Source of the DNA: Alviniconcha marisindica
Taxonomy: Eukaryota; Mollusca; Gastropoda; Provannidae
Direction: 5' to 3'
Length of the DNA stretch: 64,000 nt
NCBI GenBank assembly: GCA_018857735.1
Contig: JABMCL010002049.1
Location: forward strand, 2,287,001 to 2,351,000
This document shows, piece by piece, positions 47,301 to 58,600 of this stretch (the first letter of the stretch is position 1; every line of letters begins with the position of its first letter). The notes below the pieces were generated by a model that searched no databases, was not told the origin of the DNA, and worked only from the letters and a program-made list of their open reading frames with translations. Made by a program: the position numbers and the translations under genes.

Positions 47301-49569
47301 GATGTAACAATTGTACTAATTACTATGTGCAATTTTCTTTCTCAAACAATTGGGCATTCCAAATCCAATTATCAAAAATAGAATGAAGAAAATTGACAGT
47401 GCCTTTGCAACAAAACAGTATTAAAAACTTTAAGCATGGTTACACCAAGTAACTTTAGTAAGGACTGTAACGTTGTGAAAAACAACAACAAAATATCAAA
47501 CTTTTACTTTTATACCAAGCGGGTATAGCAGTTCTGTTGTTGTCATACCAAGCAGGTATAACAGTTCTGTTGTTGTCGTACCAAGCAGGTATAACAGTTC
47601 TGTTGTTGTCGTACCAAGCAGGTATAACAGTTCTGTTGTTGTCGTACCAAGCAGGTATAACAGTTCTGTTGTTGTCGTACCAAGCAGGTATAACAGTTCT
47701 GTTGTTGTCGTACCAAGCAGGTATAACAGTTCTGTTGTTGTCGTACCAAGCAGGTATAACAGTTCTGTTGTTGTCGTACCAAGCAGGTATAACAGTTCTG
47801 TTGTTGTCGGACCAAGCAGGTATAACAGTTCTGTTGTTGTCGGACCAAGCAGGTATAACAGTTCTGTTGTTGTTGGACCAAGCAGGTATAACAGTTCTGT
47901 TGTCTTACCAAGCAGGTATAACAGTTCTGTTGTTGTCTTACCAAGCAGGTATAACAGTTCTGTTGTTGTCGTACCAAGCAGGTATAACAGTTCTGTTGTT
48001 GTGGGACCAAGCAGGTATAACAGTTCTGTTGTTGTCGTACCAAGCAGGTATAACAGTTCTGTTGTTGTCGTACCAAGCAGGTATAACAGTTCTGTTGTTG
48101 TTGGACCAAGCAGGTATAACAGTTCTGTTGTTGTTGTACCAAGCAGGTATAACAGTTCTGTTGTTGTTGGACCAAGCAGGTATAACAATTCTGTTGTTGT
48201 TCTACCAAGCAGGTATAACAGTTCTGTTGTTGTTCTACCAAGCAGGTATAACAGTTCTGTTGTACAGAGCATTCCCCAGCTGAACACTCTGGGGGTAACT
48301 TGGTACATAATTATATTTTGATTTTTATACAATTGTACACACAAAAATTATGCATTCCAAGGGGGAGAGGATCGTGTTTGTGACTGTTTTTTTAATTATT
48401 TATTATCCCACTACATGGGCAGCCACATGCCATCTTTGGAGGATTTATCTCCATTTGTAGAAGGTGATCCTCTTATAAATGCAAGGAGCTTATCATAGCT
48501 GAAGATAGTTAGTAAGTTACTACATGATAGTCACCATGATTGACGATAGTCACCACATAAATATGTATCGCATAACATTTAAGGTAATCTTGGTGTTTTG
48601 GGTGATGTCAAAATAAATTATAGATATAATACAATGCCACACAGCCCAAGCCAAGATGGAGTCTAAATTCTAAATCTAGCACTTGGTAGCACTAGCATAG
48701 CACTAGCATTTTAACAGGAAAACAGCGGATGGCATTACCAGCAAATTCAATTCCCTTGTCCACATGCTTTACTCTGTAGTGAGCCTTCAGAATGACAGGG
48801 TCTGTGTAAGAATCTGTCTTCACACAGAAGGGGCAGTGTAAGTGTGGCGTTTTGATAGAGCATGCATCATCCAGGCACTGGACAGGCGTGTACACATTCT
48901 CACTACCCTTGATCCGGACACTTGGATGGGTCTGGAAAACAAAGCAGATCAATAAACTGTATGTGCATTGCCTGAATCAGTGAATCGCTGAATTGCAAAG
49001 GTCAAGAAATTAGAAATAAAACAATTCAAAAAGTGAAACCTGTGTTACCGTAGTAGCACGTCAACAGCCCCTGTAACTGATTTGGCCAAATATGCAGGTG
49101 GCAGGTTACAGTACACCTACACACGCAAACAGTATACACCGTCTAAGTGTGAACTCTAAGTGCTATAATAAGTTGGTCACCTACACAAAACAAGAGTAAA
49201 GAACTCTAGCCCATGACTCCGAAGCTTCAGAACCCAGTGTTGATCCCGGTACTGGGTTCTTGATCTTTATGCGCACTATTCAAGTGGTCCAATCATGGGT
49301 ATAGTGTTAGCGGACAAGCTTTATACTGCTCTGTTATCAAATCACAACCAAGATCAAGACTACTACATTTCAACATGAACAGTAAGCTCCAGCAAACTCT
49401 AAAATCAAAATTGAACTGACGATGAACTGCTGAAGTCGAAAAGAGCGTCTGCTACAAATTTTTCATTGCCTTTACACTAGAGAAGCTAAAACCAAAATGG
49501 CGCTTCGTTTGAGCACAGAAGAAAACGTTAATTGTACATGTAACTCACAACAAAGGCAAGGCCGCTCAT
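41400..49569 (-). CDS. C2H2 zinc-finger and coiled-coil protein, family not recognised
   Basis: Eight exons on the minus strand: 49549-49569, 48739-48931, 46678-46868, 45189-45363, 44695-44891, 43225-43347, 42226-42459 and 41400-41768 (1503 nt, 500 aa; all phases close). The first exon (MSGLAFV) is inferred from a GTGAGT donor and phase; the rest are clear. A Cys-rich N-terminus carries C40-x2-C43-x14-H58-x4-H63, a C79-x2-C82 pair with H98/H100, and C101-x2-C104-x12-H117-x3-H121. Residues ~125-260 are Ser/Thr-rich and acidic. A charged coiled coil spans about 260-345 (EEKRNRVDERVQRLEHEK, IEKIEESLRMSRKREEEL), followed by a Ser/Thr/Val-rich tail ending in a basic KRQKVN. The pattern suggests a nuclear DNA-binding protein that dimerises. 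I cannot name a family. Confidence 0.8.
42960..43175 (+). repeat. G-rich ~55-bp degenerate repeat
   Basis: About four units alternate AAC(A)AAACAAAT-like A-rich tracts with G runs (TGGGGGGGGGTGGGG, GGTGGGGGTGGTG, GGGTGGGGATGGGGGTGGG) and a TCCAAGC.T motif. The closely spaced G runs are compatible with quadruplexes on the plus strand, which is the non-template strand's complement for the minus-strand gene. It lies in the zinc-finger gene intron downstream of exon 6. Confidence 0.65.
43755..44105 (+). repeat. 68-72-bp minisatellite in the zinc-finger gene
   Basis: Five copies start GTCAACCATCAGGCACTGG, followed by TGACAAGGACTGA and GGGAGCAACCAGACTT, at about 43755, 43824, 43892, 43964 and 44034. 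Copies 3-5 carry an extra CTGATCAGATCAACTGCTATG segment, showing stepwise expansion. It is intronic. Confidence 0.88.
47519..48262 (+). repeat. 33-bp minisatellite, about 22 copies
   Basis: The unit is TACCAAGCAGGTATAACAG followed by TTCTGTTGTTGTCG. Variants fall mainly in the GTCGTA / GTCGGA / GTTGGA segment, and one copy has a 3-bp deletion. Because 33 is a multiple of three and the unit has no stop in several frames, both strands show artefactual ORFs of 232-282 codons. It lies in the zinc-finger gene intron between exons 2 and 3. Confidence 0.95.
49040..49145 (+). mobile_element. tRNA-SINE internal fragment
   Basis: GTGTTACCGTAGTAGCACGTCAACAG ... GGTTACAGTACACCTACACACGCAAACAGTATACACC matches the middle of the SINE at 24372-24836. 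Both ends are missing. It lies just inside the first intron of the zinc-finger gene. Confidence 0.6.
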
Positions 49570-49810
49570 CCTCTCTTGTTTCTGGCCCTGTTTGTGCACT
49601 AACTGGCAAGCAGAAGACAAAAAAGTACTTTCCGCATTTGCTGTTTGAAGGGCTTTCCAACACGTTCTGTGTTCACGTCATGAAAATCATGGGTGATTTG
49701 TGTGACGTCACAGAAAATCGCGAATGTGCTGCAGCCTGTAGAACTGATCCATGGATGAGATGTGTAACAGGCTAATACGCTTGCATGCGCATGCGCTCCA
49801 CTTCTAGAAC
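49549..49810. promoter_or_regulatory. Candidate promoter of the zinc-finger gene (possibly bidirectional)
   Basis: A palindromic CRE TGACGTCA (49703-49710) and an NRF1-type TGCGCATGCGC (49786-49796) lie just upstream of the inferred zinc-finger start at 49569. A YY1-like AAAATGGCG is at 49494-49501. No TATA box was noticed. This class of elements is typical of housekeeping and divergent promoters; the plus-strand partner could be ADAT2 through a 5' UTR intron. Confidence 0.5.
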
Positions 49811-50879
49811 TTGCAAAAAGTACGGATGCCCTTCTTTCTCTTTGAGGTTACCAGAGTAGCTGTCAGATTAGGATTGAGTGGTGTGTATGGATCCAGCGAT
49901 GTGCGAGTGTGCCTGGTTGATGATAGTAGTGGTGTGTGCATGTAGGTTGGGTGAGGAGTATGGGTGTGTATGTGTGTGGCTGTCCGGGGAGGTGGGCTAG
50001 AGGGACTATATATATATGTTTCCAGATGTAATAATTTGTATTATAGCTTTAAAAAAAATCCAATATGTCTGTTTAATATTAGTTTAAATGCTTTTGAGGT
50101 TGCTCAGGAGTCAGATGTCCTTTTTCCTTTTTTTTATTTTTTAATGAGCTTTAGTAGGCCCTGTGAGGGATGATTAAAATATAATTTATTGACTTGACTT
50201 AGTCCTTGCACCAACTCAAAATTAGTGGTTATAATCTTGGACTTGGAGTATGTTCAGAGTTAATGACCTATCCTTGTGTTAACTCCTGTTTGTGTTAAAT
50301 GTCAAATAGCTGGATTTTTGTTGTGTATTGTCTAGATCCAGCAGTTTCTATTAAATGGATGAATTGGTTTTCTTTAAAGGAACTTACCATCTCAAAACGT
50401 GACTCCATCTGCCGTCACAGATCTGCCTAATCATGATCAGGATTAGTGTTAAGTTTAAACCATTTTTTAAAAACTCTACTGCCAGCTGAACTTTTTATAT
50501 ATTTAAAAAAAATGTACTATGTACAGCTAACCAGCTTTTAAATTGCTTTTGATATGCACACAACCTATCATAGTTCTGTATAGTCGGTTTGTTGATGATG
50601 GTAGATCTTCATAGTCATGAGTTGATTGCAACATCTTTTCAACCATACAGGGTCACCTCAGGATGAAACACATATGACTCATGAAAAAGAAACTTAGAAA
50701 GCAAGATAAATTATAATTATATATTGTATGTTTTGTTCAAGAACGCCAGACTTTTTCATCATGTTACTGAGGTACTAGGAGTAGGAGCAGAACTGAGTAG
50801 AAGAGAGAGAAAAAATCTGAAACAAGACTGACTGTTAGCATTCTAAAACAAGATCCAAACACACAAAAGGTTAAAAAGA
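49811..50879. other. No gene seen; candidate ADAT2 5' UTR intron
   Basis: TG-rich then AT-rich sequence with no recognisable coding block. It contains a copy of the ACCATACAGGGTCACCTCAGGATGA dispersed motif near 50642-50666 and a TTATTGACTTGACTT stretch resembling a retroelement tail at about 50185. Confidence 0.4.
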
Positions 50880-51372
50880 ATGCTATTTATTTTGACAAAA
50901 CACAACATACTCGGATCTTCTGTGTTCCGAGGATGGGCAGGAGGACCCTGGGGGAGAGATCTTTTCAATTTATTGGACCTGTGGTCTGGAACTCTCTTCC
51001 TATCTCTGTCAAGCATTCACCTTCACTCTCTTCTTTTAATTCACCCACCTCTTCTCTTCTGTCATTTTGATCATACTGATCTGTCATTTTCTTCTCATTG
51101 TACCAACCCATCACCAGTTATGTATGTAAATATAGTGCATGCATCTATGTGTGAGTGTGCGCATGCGTGCATGCATGCATATGTGTGTGTGTGTGTGTGT
51201 GTGTATGTGTGTGCATGTATGTGTGTGTGTGAGAGAGAGAGTGTATGTGTGTGTGTATGTGCATGCATGCATGTGTGTGTGTGTGATAAACTGAGTGCAT
51301 CCTTATGTCTTTGTAAGGGCTCTGGGCTCTTACGAGATGGGGCACCATAAATAATCTGTTATTATTACTGTT
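50880..51372 (+). mobile_element. Non-LTR retrotransposon 3' end
   Basis: In one frame the sequence encodes TRIFCVPRMGRRTLGERSF, then IGPVVWNSLPISVKHSPSLSSF. This is the usual ORF2 C-terminus (R-G-x-RSF...GP.VWN.LP.....SLSSFK) of CR1/L2-like LINEs. A 3' UTR follows, with a (TG)n region, GTAAGGGCTCTGGGCTCTTACGAG, GGGGCACCATAAATAATC and an ATTATTATT tail. It is 5'-truncated, and the reading frame is degraded after about 51060. Confidence 0.75.
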
Positions 51373-51618
51373 CTACAGCATGTGTCTCACAGTGAATTTG
51401 ACTTTTGTTTGTGATTTGACAGACTTCATTAAGTGTTTTGACCTTCTAATTTAAGTTGCTAATGGATACAACTGCGAGCGTCATGACTCGTTACAAAACA
51501 TTTTATATTATTGAACTGTGAATCAGACTTTTACTAACAGTTGTTACTTTTTTACACTTTGTGTTTTGCCCTGATTGATTGACTTTGTTTTAAATAACAG
51601 GTTACTACCACCAAGTAA

Positions 51619-52233
<615 letters not shown>

Positions 52234-52653
52234 TGATCTGGACTTCTTTCAGTTCGTTCCAGATTCTGCACATGAGATGGAGGGGGGAGTGTTAAGAAAT
52301 GTGAGCACACTTTTGTCCTCTCCTTTTTCGCAAAGAATTTTTGGAGAGAGGTGTCTGTTGAATGCTGTGTTTTTGGTGTGAGAACCACAGAACTGGAAGT
52401 TGTTGTGTAGACTAGATGCAAGCTTGTTTGTTGTGTGATTGCAGCCTTCCTTGAATGAAAAGGATGCCATTTTTTACGCAGCTCGGTGGACGGACGGACT
52501 AATAGTGGGAAAGGAAACATTTCTTGGAAGCAAATGCTATCGGTACCATTTTTGTGTGATGATACTGCACAGTAAGATTCAGTTGTGGTAATCAACACTG
52601 TGCATTGGGATACCAGACAGGTGGCACTAACCTTGCAGTACTGGACAACAGTA

Positions 52654-55600
52654 ATGCTAAGAATGAGACTGTTCCGCTCCATACAACACCTGCAGTCATC
52701 CTGCCGCCACCTGCATTCATCCTGCTGCCACCTACAGTCACTGGCTGTGATGAGTGGAGGACAGGGGAGGTTCTCAGGTGTCTTTCCATCACCTGAGGGA
52801 GTCGGGTGCTCTATTGTGACGTGCCAAAGGCTGAACAGCTCTTCACCCCAGCAAGCAATACCCTCAGGTAAACAAGTCAATAACTCCACTCCAGTAGCTT
52901 TTTTCCACTCATGCATGAATTATGGGGGAGGGTTCAGTGAATTATTACCTGCCTATGCTTATGAAACAGATTGTGCTTGTGTGTGTGTGTGTGTGTGTGT
53001 GTGTTTAGATTAGCTTGCGTGCACCAGTTACACTCTGATAATACAGTGGCACAGTGAGCTGAGATGACTGTGGATGAGCATTCCCCAGCATGTTGTGTGC
53101 GAGCTCATTTCCGTGATAGGACACACATATGCACTGTACCTGCAGACTGATAGCTTATATGCTTGGGGAAGAGAAATATCTTTTTTTTCTGAAGAAAGAG
53201 GTAGTAGCAGATTGCCTATGTCTTCAGGGAGGTTGTTCCAAATGTGATGATCGAAGTGAGAGAAAGAGCTAATTAATGCCATAAGTTTTGCTTGCAGTGA
53301 TTTTTTTTCTTCTTCTCTGACTCAGCACTGGCAGCTGTGTTTCAGACCCACAAAGAGCTGGGGGGCGTCAGCGTCTGGTCATCTTGGGCACCGGGTGGGG
53401 TAGCTACAGCGTCTTGAGGTGCATCGACAAAAAGCAGTACAACGTTCTGGTTATCAGCCCACGAAACCATTTCCTCTTCACGCCCCTCCTTGCCAGCACC
53501 ACTGTCGGCACACTGGAGTTCAGGTTGGCAGCATAAAGTGGCTCTTTTTTTAGACTTTAAAAACAATTCTGTTTGTTCACATTTCACAAAACAGAGCGAC
53601 AAAAACAGAACATAGCAGTGTGTATGCACATGCCCATGTGCATGTGTATGTGTAATCAGACATGCCATGCGCGCTCTTGAGGGTGTGCCAGTGTGTGTGT
53701 GTGTGTGTGCATGCATGCATGTTTGTGTGTGTGTCTGTGTTATTTCTCTTGTTGTTAACTTGTTTTTAGCTATAACTAATTTGTTTAGACAATTTTGTAA
53801 TATATATATAACATTGAATTACATTGAATTATCATGTGCTAATCTTAATTCTTGTATATTTTACATGTTACATTGATCGTATGTTTCAAAGCAAATCATT
53901 TTTACAGGACAGTAAAGTATTATCTTATCTGTTATCACGTCTTATCTTATTCGTTATCCCACCCTGATATTACCAGCATGGTTTCATGCTCCATCATTTG
54001 GTGCCCCATTTTGTTTTAGATCCATCATTGAGCCAGTTCGCAACACAGGGTTTCGAGACTCAGCTCACTTCCACCTGTCATATGCTACTGACGTTGACCT
54101 CACCAACAAGTCACTCAAGGTCACCAGCGTCTTGCGACCTTCGCTGTCCTACACCATCAGCTATGACAAGCTGGTGATTGGTGTTGGGGCGCTCAGCAGT
54201 ACTTTTGGTGTACCGGGCGTGGAGGAACATGCATTCTTCTTGAAGGTACTGATGGAATTGGACTTTGATCTCCTTGAACATACACAGACACATTTACATA
54301 CAGCAGAATCCCTGTAATGCAATGTTTTTCGGAGTGACTTTCCTTGAACATACACAGACACATTTACATACAGCAGAATCCCCGTAATGCAATGTTTTTC
54401 GGAGTGACTTTCCTTGAACATACACAGACACATTTACATACAGCAGAATCCCCGTAATGCAATGTTTTTCTGAGCGACTTTCCTTGAACATACACAGACA
54501 CATTTACATAAAGGAGAATCCCCTTAACATTTTTCTGAGTGACTTTCCTTGAACGTACACAGACACATTTACATAAAGGAGAATCCCCTTAACATTTTTC
54601 TGAGTGACTTTCCTTGAACGTACACAGACACATTTACATAAAGGAAAATCCCCTTAACACAACATTTTTCTGAATGACTTTCCTTGAACGTACACAGACA
54701 CATTTACATACAGCAGAATCCCCTTAACACAACATTTTTCTGAATGACTTTCCTTGAACGTACACAGACACATTTACATACAGCAGAATCCCCTTAACAC
54801 AACATTTTTCTGAATGACTTTCCTTGAACGTACGCAGACACATTTACATACAGCAGAATCCCCTTAACACAGCATTTTTCTGAATGACTTTCCTTGAACG
54901 TACGCAGACACATTTACATACTACAGAATCCCCTTAACACAACGTTTTTCTGAATGACGTTTCTTGAATGTAAGCAGACGCATTTACATACAGCAAAATC
55001 CCCTTAACATTTTTCCAAGTGACTTTCCTTGAACGTACACAGACACATTTACATACAGCAGAAATCCCCTTAACACAATGTTTTTCTGAATGACTTCTCT
55101 GAGTTGTGAGGAAGTTTCTTTTCATGCACGTCTCTATATATATCTCTCAGTGCCTTAATCAGGACATGGGTTGGGGGGGGGGAGGGGGGGGGAGAAAAAA
55201 GAACAAGAATGCTGGATCCATTTCATTTAAATTAAAAAGAAAAATTGTCAATGCAATTATTATACATGTGCGACTTAGTTTCACAGCCTGAAAAGTTCAG
55301 AAAATATTCATGCTGAAAACTACTTTAGTGTACATATTCATACATGTACTTCAGCAGAGAAGTTTTTTTCTCTCCAGGAAATCCATGATGCTCGGAGAAT
55401 CCGGAATCAAATTTTGTCCAACTTTGAACTGGCCCTTCAGCCTGGCATTGACGAAGAGGAGGCGGAGCATCTCCTGCATGTCATTATTGTTGGAGGCGGT
55501 CCCACTGGGGTGGAGTTTGGGGCGGAGCTGTATGATTTCATTGAACAGGTGTGTGTGACTGACATAGATGATCCCCAGGAGAGGTAGGGAGGGTTGGGGG

Positions 55601-58600
55601 CTGATGTGCAGCTTCTTATTTTTTAAAGATGGTGTTTGTGTGTGCACACTGTGTGTGTGTGTGTGTGCGTGTGTGATGCATGCATACATGCACATGTATA
55701 TGTGTGTGCATGCTTGCTCAGTGTATGTGATTTTTTTTTTTAATACACTAGTTGCCCAGAACAAGTTGGGTCCAAATGCTTCCATTAAACCTTTTTAATT
55801 TATTTTTCTGCAATCCACCCCATTCTTTTACACATGAAGCTGTTAAATCATCTTGTGTATGCTGTAAACCTCACATTCATCACATAGTTCAGACACACAT
55901 TTTGACACGGTGTGACACTGTTCATCATGAATGACTGGTACATTCAGTGCAGTAAGATTTGTGTGACATCATTTATTGTGAATGGCCAATTCATTCAGCT
56001 GAGTAAGCTTTGTGTGACATTGTTTATTATGAATGGCTGGTTCATTTAGCTGAGTAAGCTTTGTGTGACAGTGTTATGAATGGCTGGTTCATTTAGCTGA
56101 ATAAGCTTTGTGTGACAGTGTTATGAATGGCGGTTCATTCAGCTGAGTAAGCTTTGTGTGACAGTGTTATGAATGGCGGTTCATTCAGCTGAGTAAGCTT
56201 TGTTTGACAGTGTTATGAATGGCGGTTCATTCAGCTGATTAAGTTTTGTGAGACAGTGTTTGTTATGAATGGCGGTTCATTCAGCTGATTAAGTTTTGTG
56301 AGACAGTGTTTGTTATGAATGGCGGTTCATTCAGCTGATTAAGTTTTGTGAGACAGTGTTTGTTATGAATGGCGGTTCATTCAGCTGATTAAGCTTTGTG
56401 AGACAGTGTTTGTTATGAATGGCGGTTCATTCAGCTGATTAAGCTTTGTGAGACAGTGTTTGTTATGAATGGCGGTTCATTCAGCTGATTAAGCTTTGTG
56501 AGACAGTGTTTGTTATGAATGGCGGTTCATTCAGCTGTGCACTTTAAACAAGTTGCACAAGATGCTGTACCACTTTTCAGTAGCCAGAAAGTTTGGTACG
56601 AGCGATGCCCACTGAGGATGCATGAGGTTTCGTCAATGAAATTGTTTATGTCGGGGGCTGTGACTGCCTTTCACTGGAGGAACCTAGCACGCCCCTCACA
56701 AACTGAAATATTGTCACTGAAATACACATGAATTGAAGGGATGCCTAGCGTGAACACATGCACCAACCTAATTCTGCGCCCAGCAAACTGGACAGCCTTT
56801 CTTTGTGGCTGTGTGCAGGATGTGGCTCGGCTTTACAAACAGCAGCAGGAGAAAGTGCGTGTGACGCTGGTGGAATCCAATCAGATCCTGTCTTCTTTTG
56901 ACGATCGCCTCCGCTCTTATGCCGAGAAAAAGATCACACAGAGGAAGCGCTTCTCCATCGTGCATTCTTCAGTCACTGGTGAAGAGTTGTGTCAGAGGGC
57001 ATCACCGCCATCTGATCATTGTATAGTATGTGTACAGTATGTGTGGCAGGATGGTGGGGGTTCATGGTAGTTATTGTCAGTTGTGGTTACAGCTGCCTGC
57101 AAGAGTGGTCACAGCTTGCTTCTTTCAGGCATGGTGTGACATCAGATGGGAACACTGTTCCTAGGATGTCATGTGACATCAAATGGGAACACTGTTCCTA
57201 GGACATTGTGTGAAATAAAATGGGAACATGTGTGAAATAAAATGGGAACACTTCCGAGGGCATGGTGTGACATCAAATGGGAACACTGTTCCTGGGCTGT
57301 CATGTGACATCAAATGGGAACACTGTTCCTAGGATGTCATGTGACATCAGATGGGAACTCTGTTCCTAGGACATTGTGTGAAATCAAATGGGAGCACTGT
57401 TCCTAGGACACTGTGTGGAATCAAATGGGAACACTGTTCCTAGGACATTGTGTGAAATCAAATGGGAACACCTCCTAGGACATGGTACGACATCAAATGG
57501 GAACACTGGTCCTAGGCTGTCATGTGACATCAAATGGGAACACTGTTCCTAGGCTGTCATGTGACATCAAATGGGAACACTGTTCCTAGGATGTCATATG
57601 ATGTCCTAAGGGTGGGAAAGGGTTACACAAACATGCTGTACCTGTGTGTTTCAGAGGTGACCGCCACCAGCGTCAAGCTGCAGAGTGGGGATGTGTTGCC
57701 ATGTGGCTTGGTGGTGTGGTCCACAGGACTGGCCCCTCGCCACTTCACCAGGTCGCTGGACGTGGACAAGAATGCCCGGGGTCAGGTCAGTGACTACTGT
57801 CTCTCGGAAGGAGTCAGGAATGGGAGGATGGACGGCAGCTGGGGGTGGGGGGGGGGGGGGGGGGAGGGCAGGTGTAGTGCTTCAGCATTATGAGATCTGA
57901 AGGGTTGCAAACCCATTGATGTGATGAATCTTTTGCATTTATAATCTGGACCAGACAATCTGGACATCAGAGATTTCACATCACCCATCATTCCAAATGT
58001 GTCAGCTGTCTGCCATACAGCCAAATCACAGATGATGTGCAGTGAAACACCAGCCACTCACAGGCCTACTCTGGAGAAGAGCTGAGCGCTGCTCATTTTC
58101 AACCCAGGACAGTCACATGTAAACACGACACTGTGTGCCCAGCCTGAGTTGGCGTGAACATTTTGACTTGTGTGTAAATGTCTCCCTGATCTGCGTACCA
58201 ATGAAATGTTTAGAGGGGAACTGAAGCACAAGTTGGCATGAACATTTTGACTTGTGTGTAAATGTCTCCATGAATAAAAGGGAACCAAAACACCGAGCCC
58301 TCTGTGGATGTCCCTGGATTGGCTAAAATGATATTAAAATCTAGGATGATTGACAGCTCAGAGCCTGTAGATATCCCTGTGTGTGTGCCTTGCATGGTTT
58401 GTGTGCATGTGTGTGCAGTGCAATGTCATCTGTTAGTGTGACTTTTCTCTGCTGTTAAAGTTATATCCACCCCCACCCTTGGTTAGTTTGTTAATTTCGT
58501 CGCTTCGAGCCATGCGCAAGTTACACCATTACAGGGGAATTCAGTGCATTAGAAATGCATTACTGTTTAGTATTACTGTGATTATTGTTGTGATAATTAT

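Noticed and set aside
47496..48344. 282-codon minus-strand ORF and its 248- and 232-codon companions
   Set aside because: They are translations of one 33-bp minisatellite in different frames; the period is a multiple of three and the unit lacks stops. The region is intronic.
49497..49775. 92-codon plus-strand ORF starting ATGGCGCTTCG
   Set aside because: It overlaps the inferred promoter and first exon of the minus-strand zinc-finger gene, has no recognised similarity and no clear splice donor. It could be 5' UTR of a divergent transcript but is not supported as a protein.
50880..51350. 156-codon ORF rich in Cys/Val
   Set aside because: The first part is an out-of-frame reading of a LINE 3' end, and the rest is a (TG)n stretch read as CVCVCV.
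54161..55125. Repeated [13 protein letters not shown] minus-strand ORFs
   Set aside because: They are the antisense of the 65-70-bp minisatellite in intron 3 of the NADH dehydrogenase gene.
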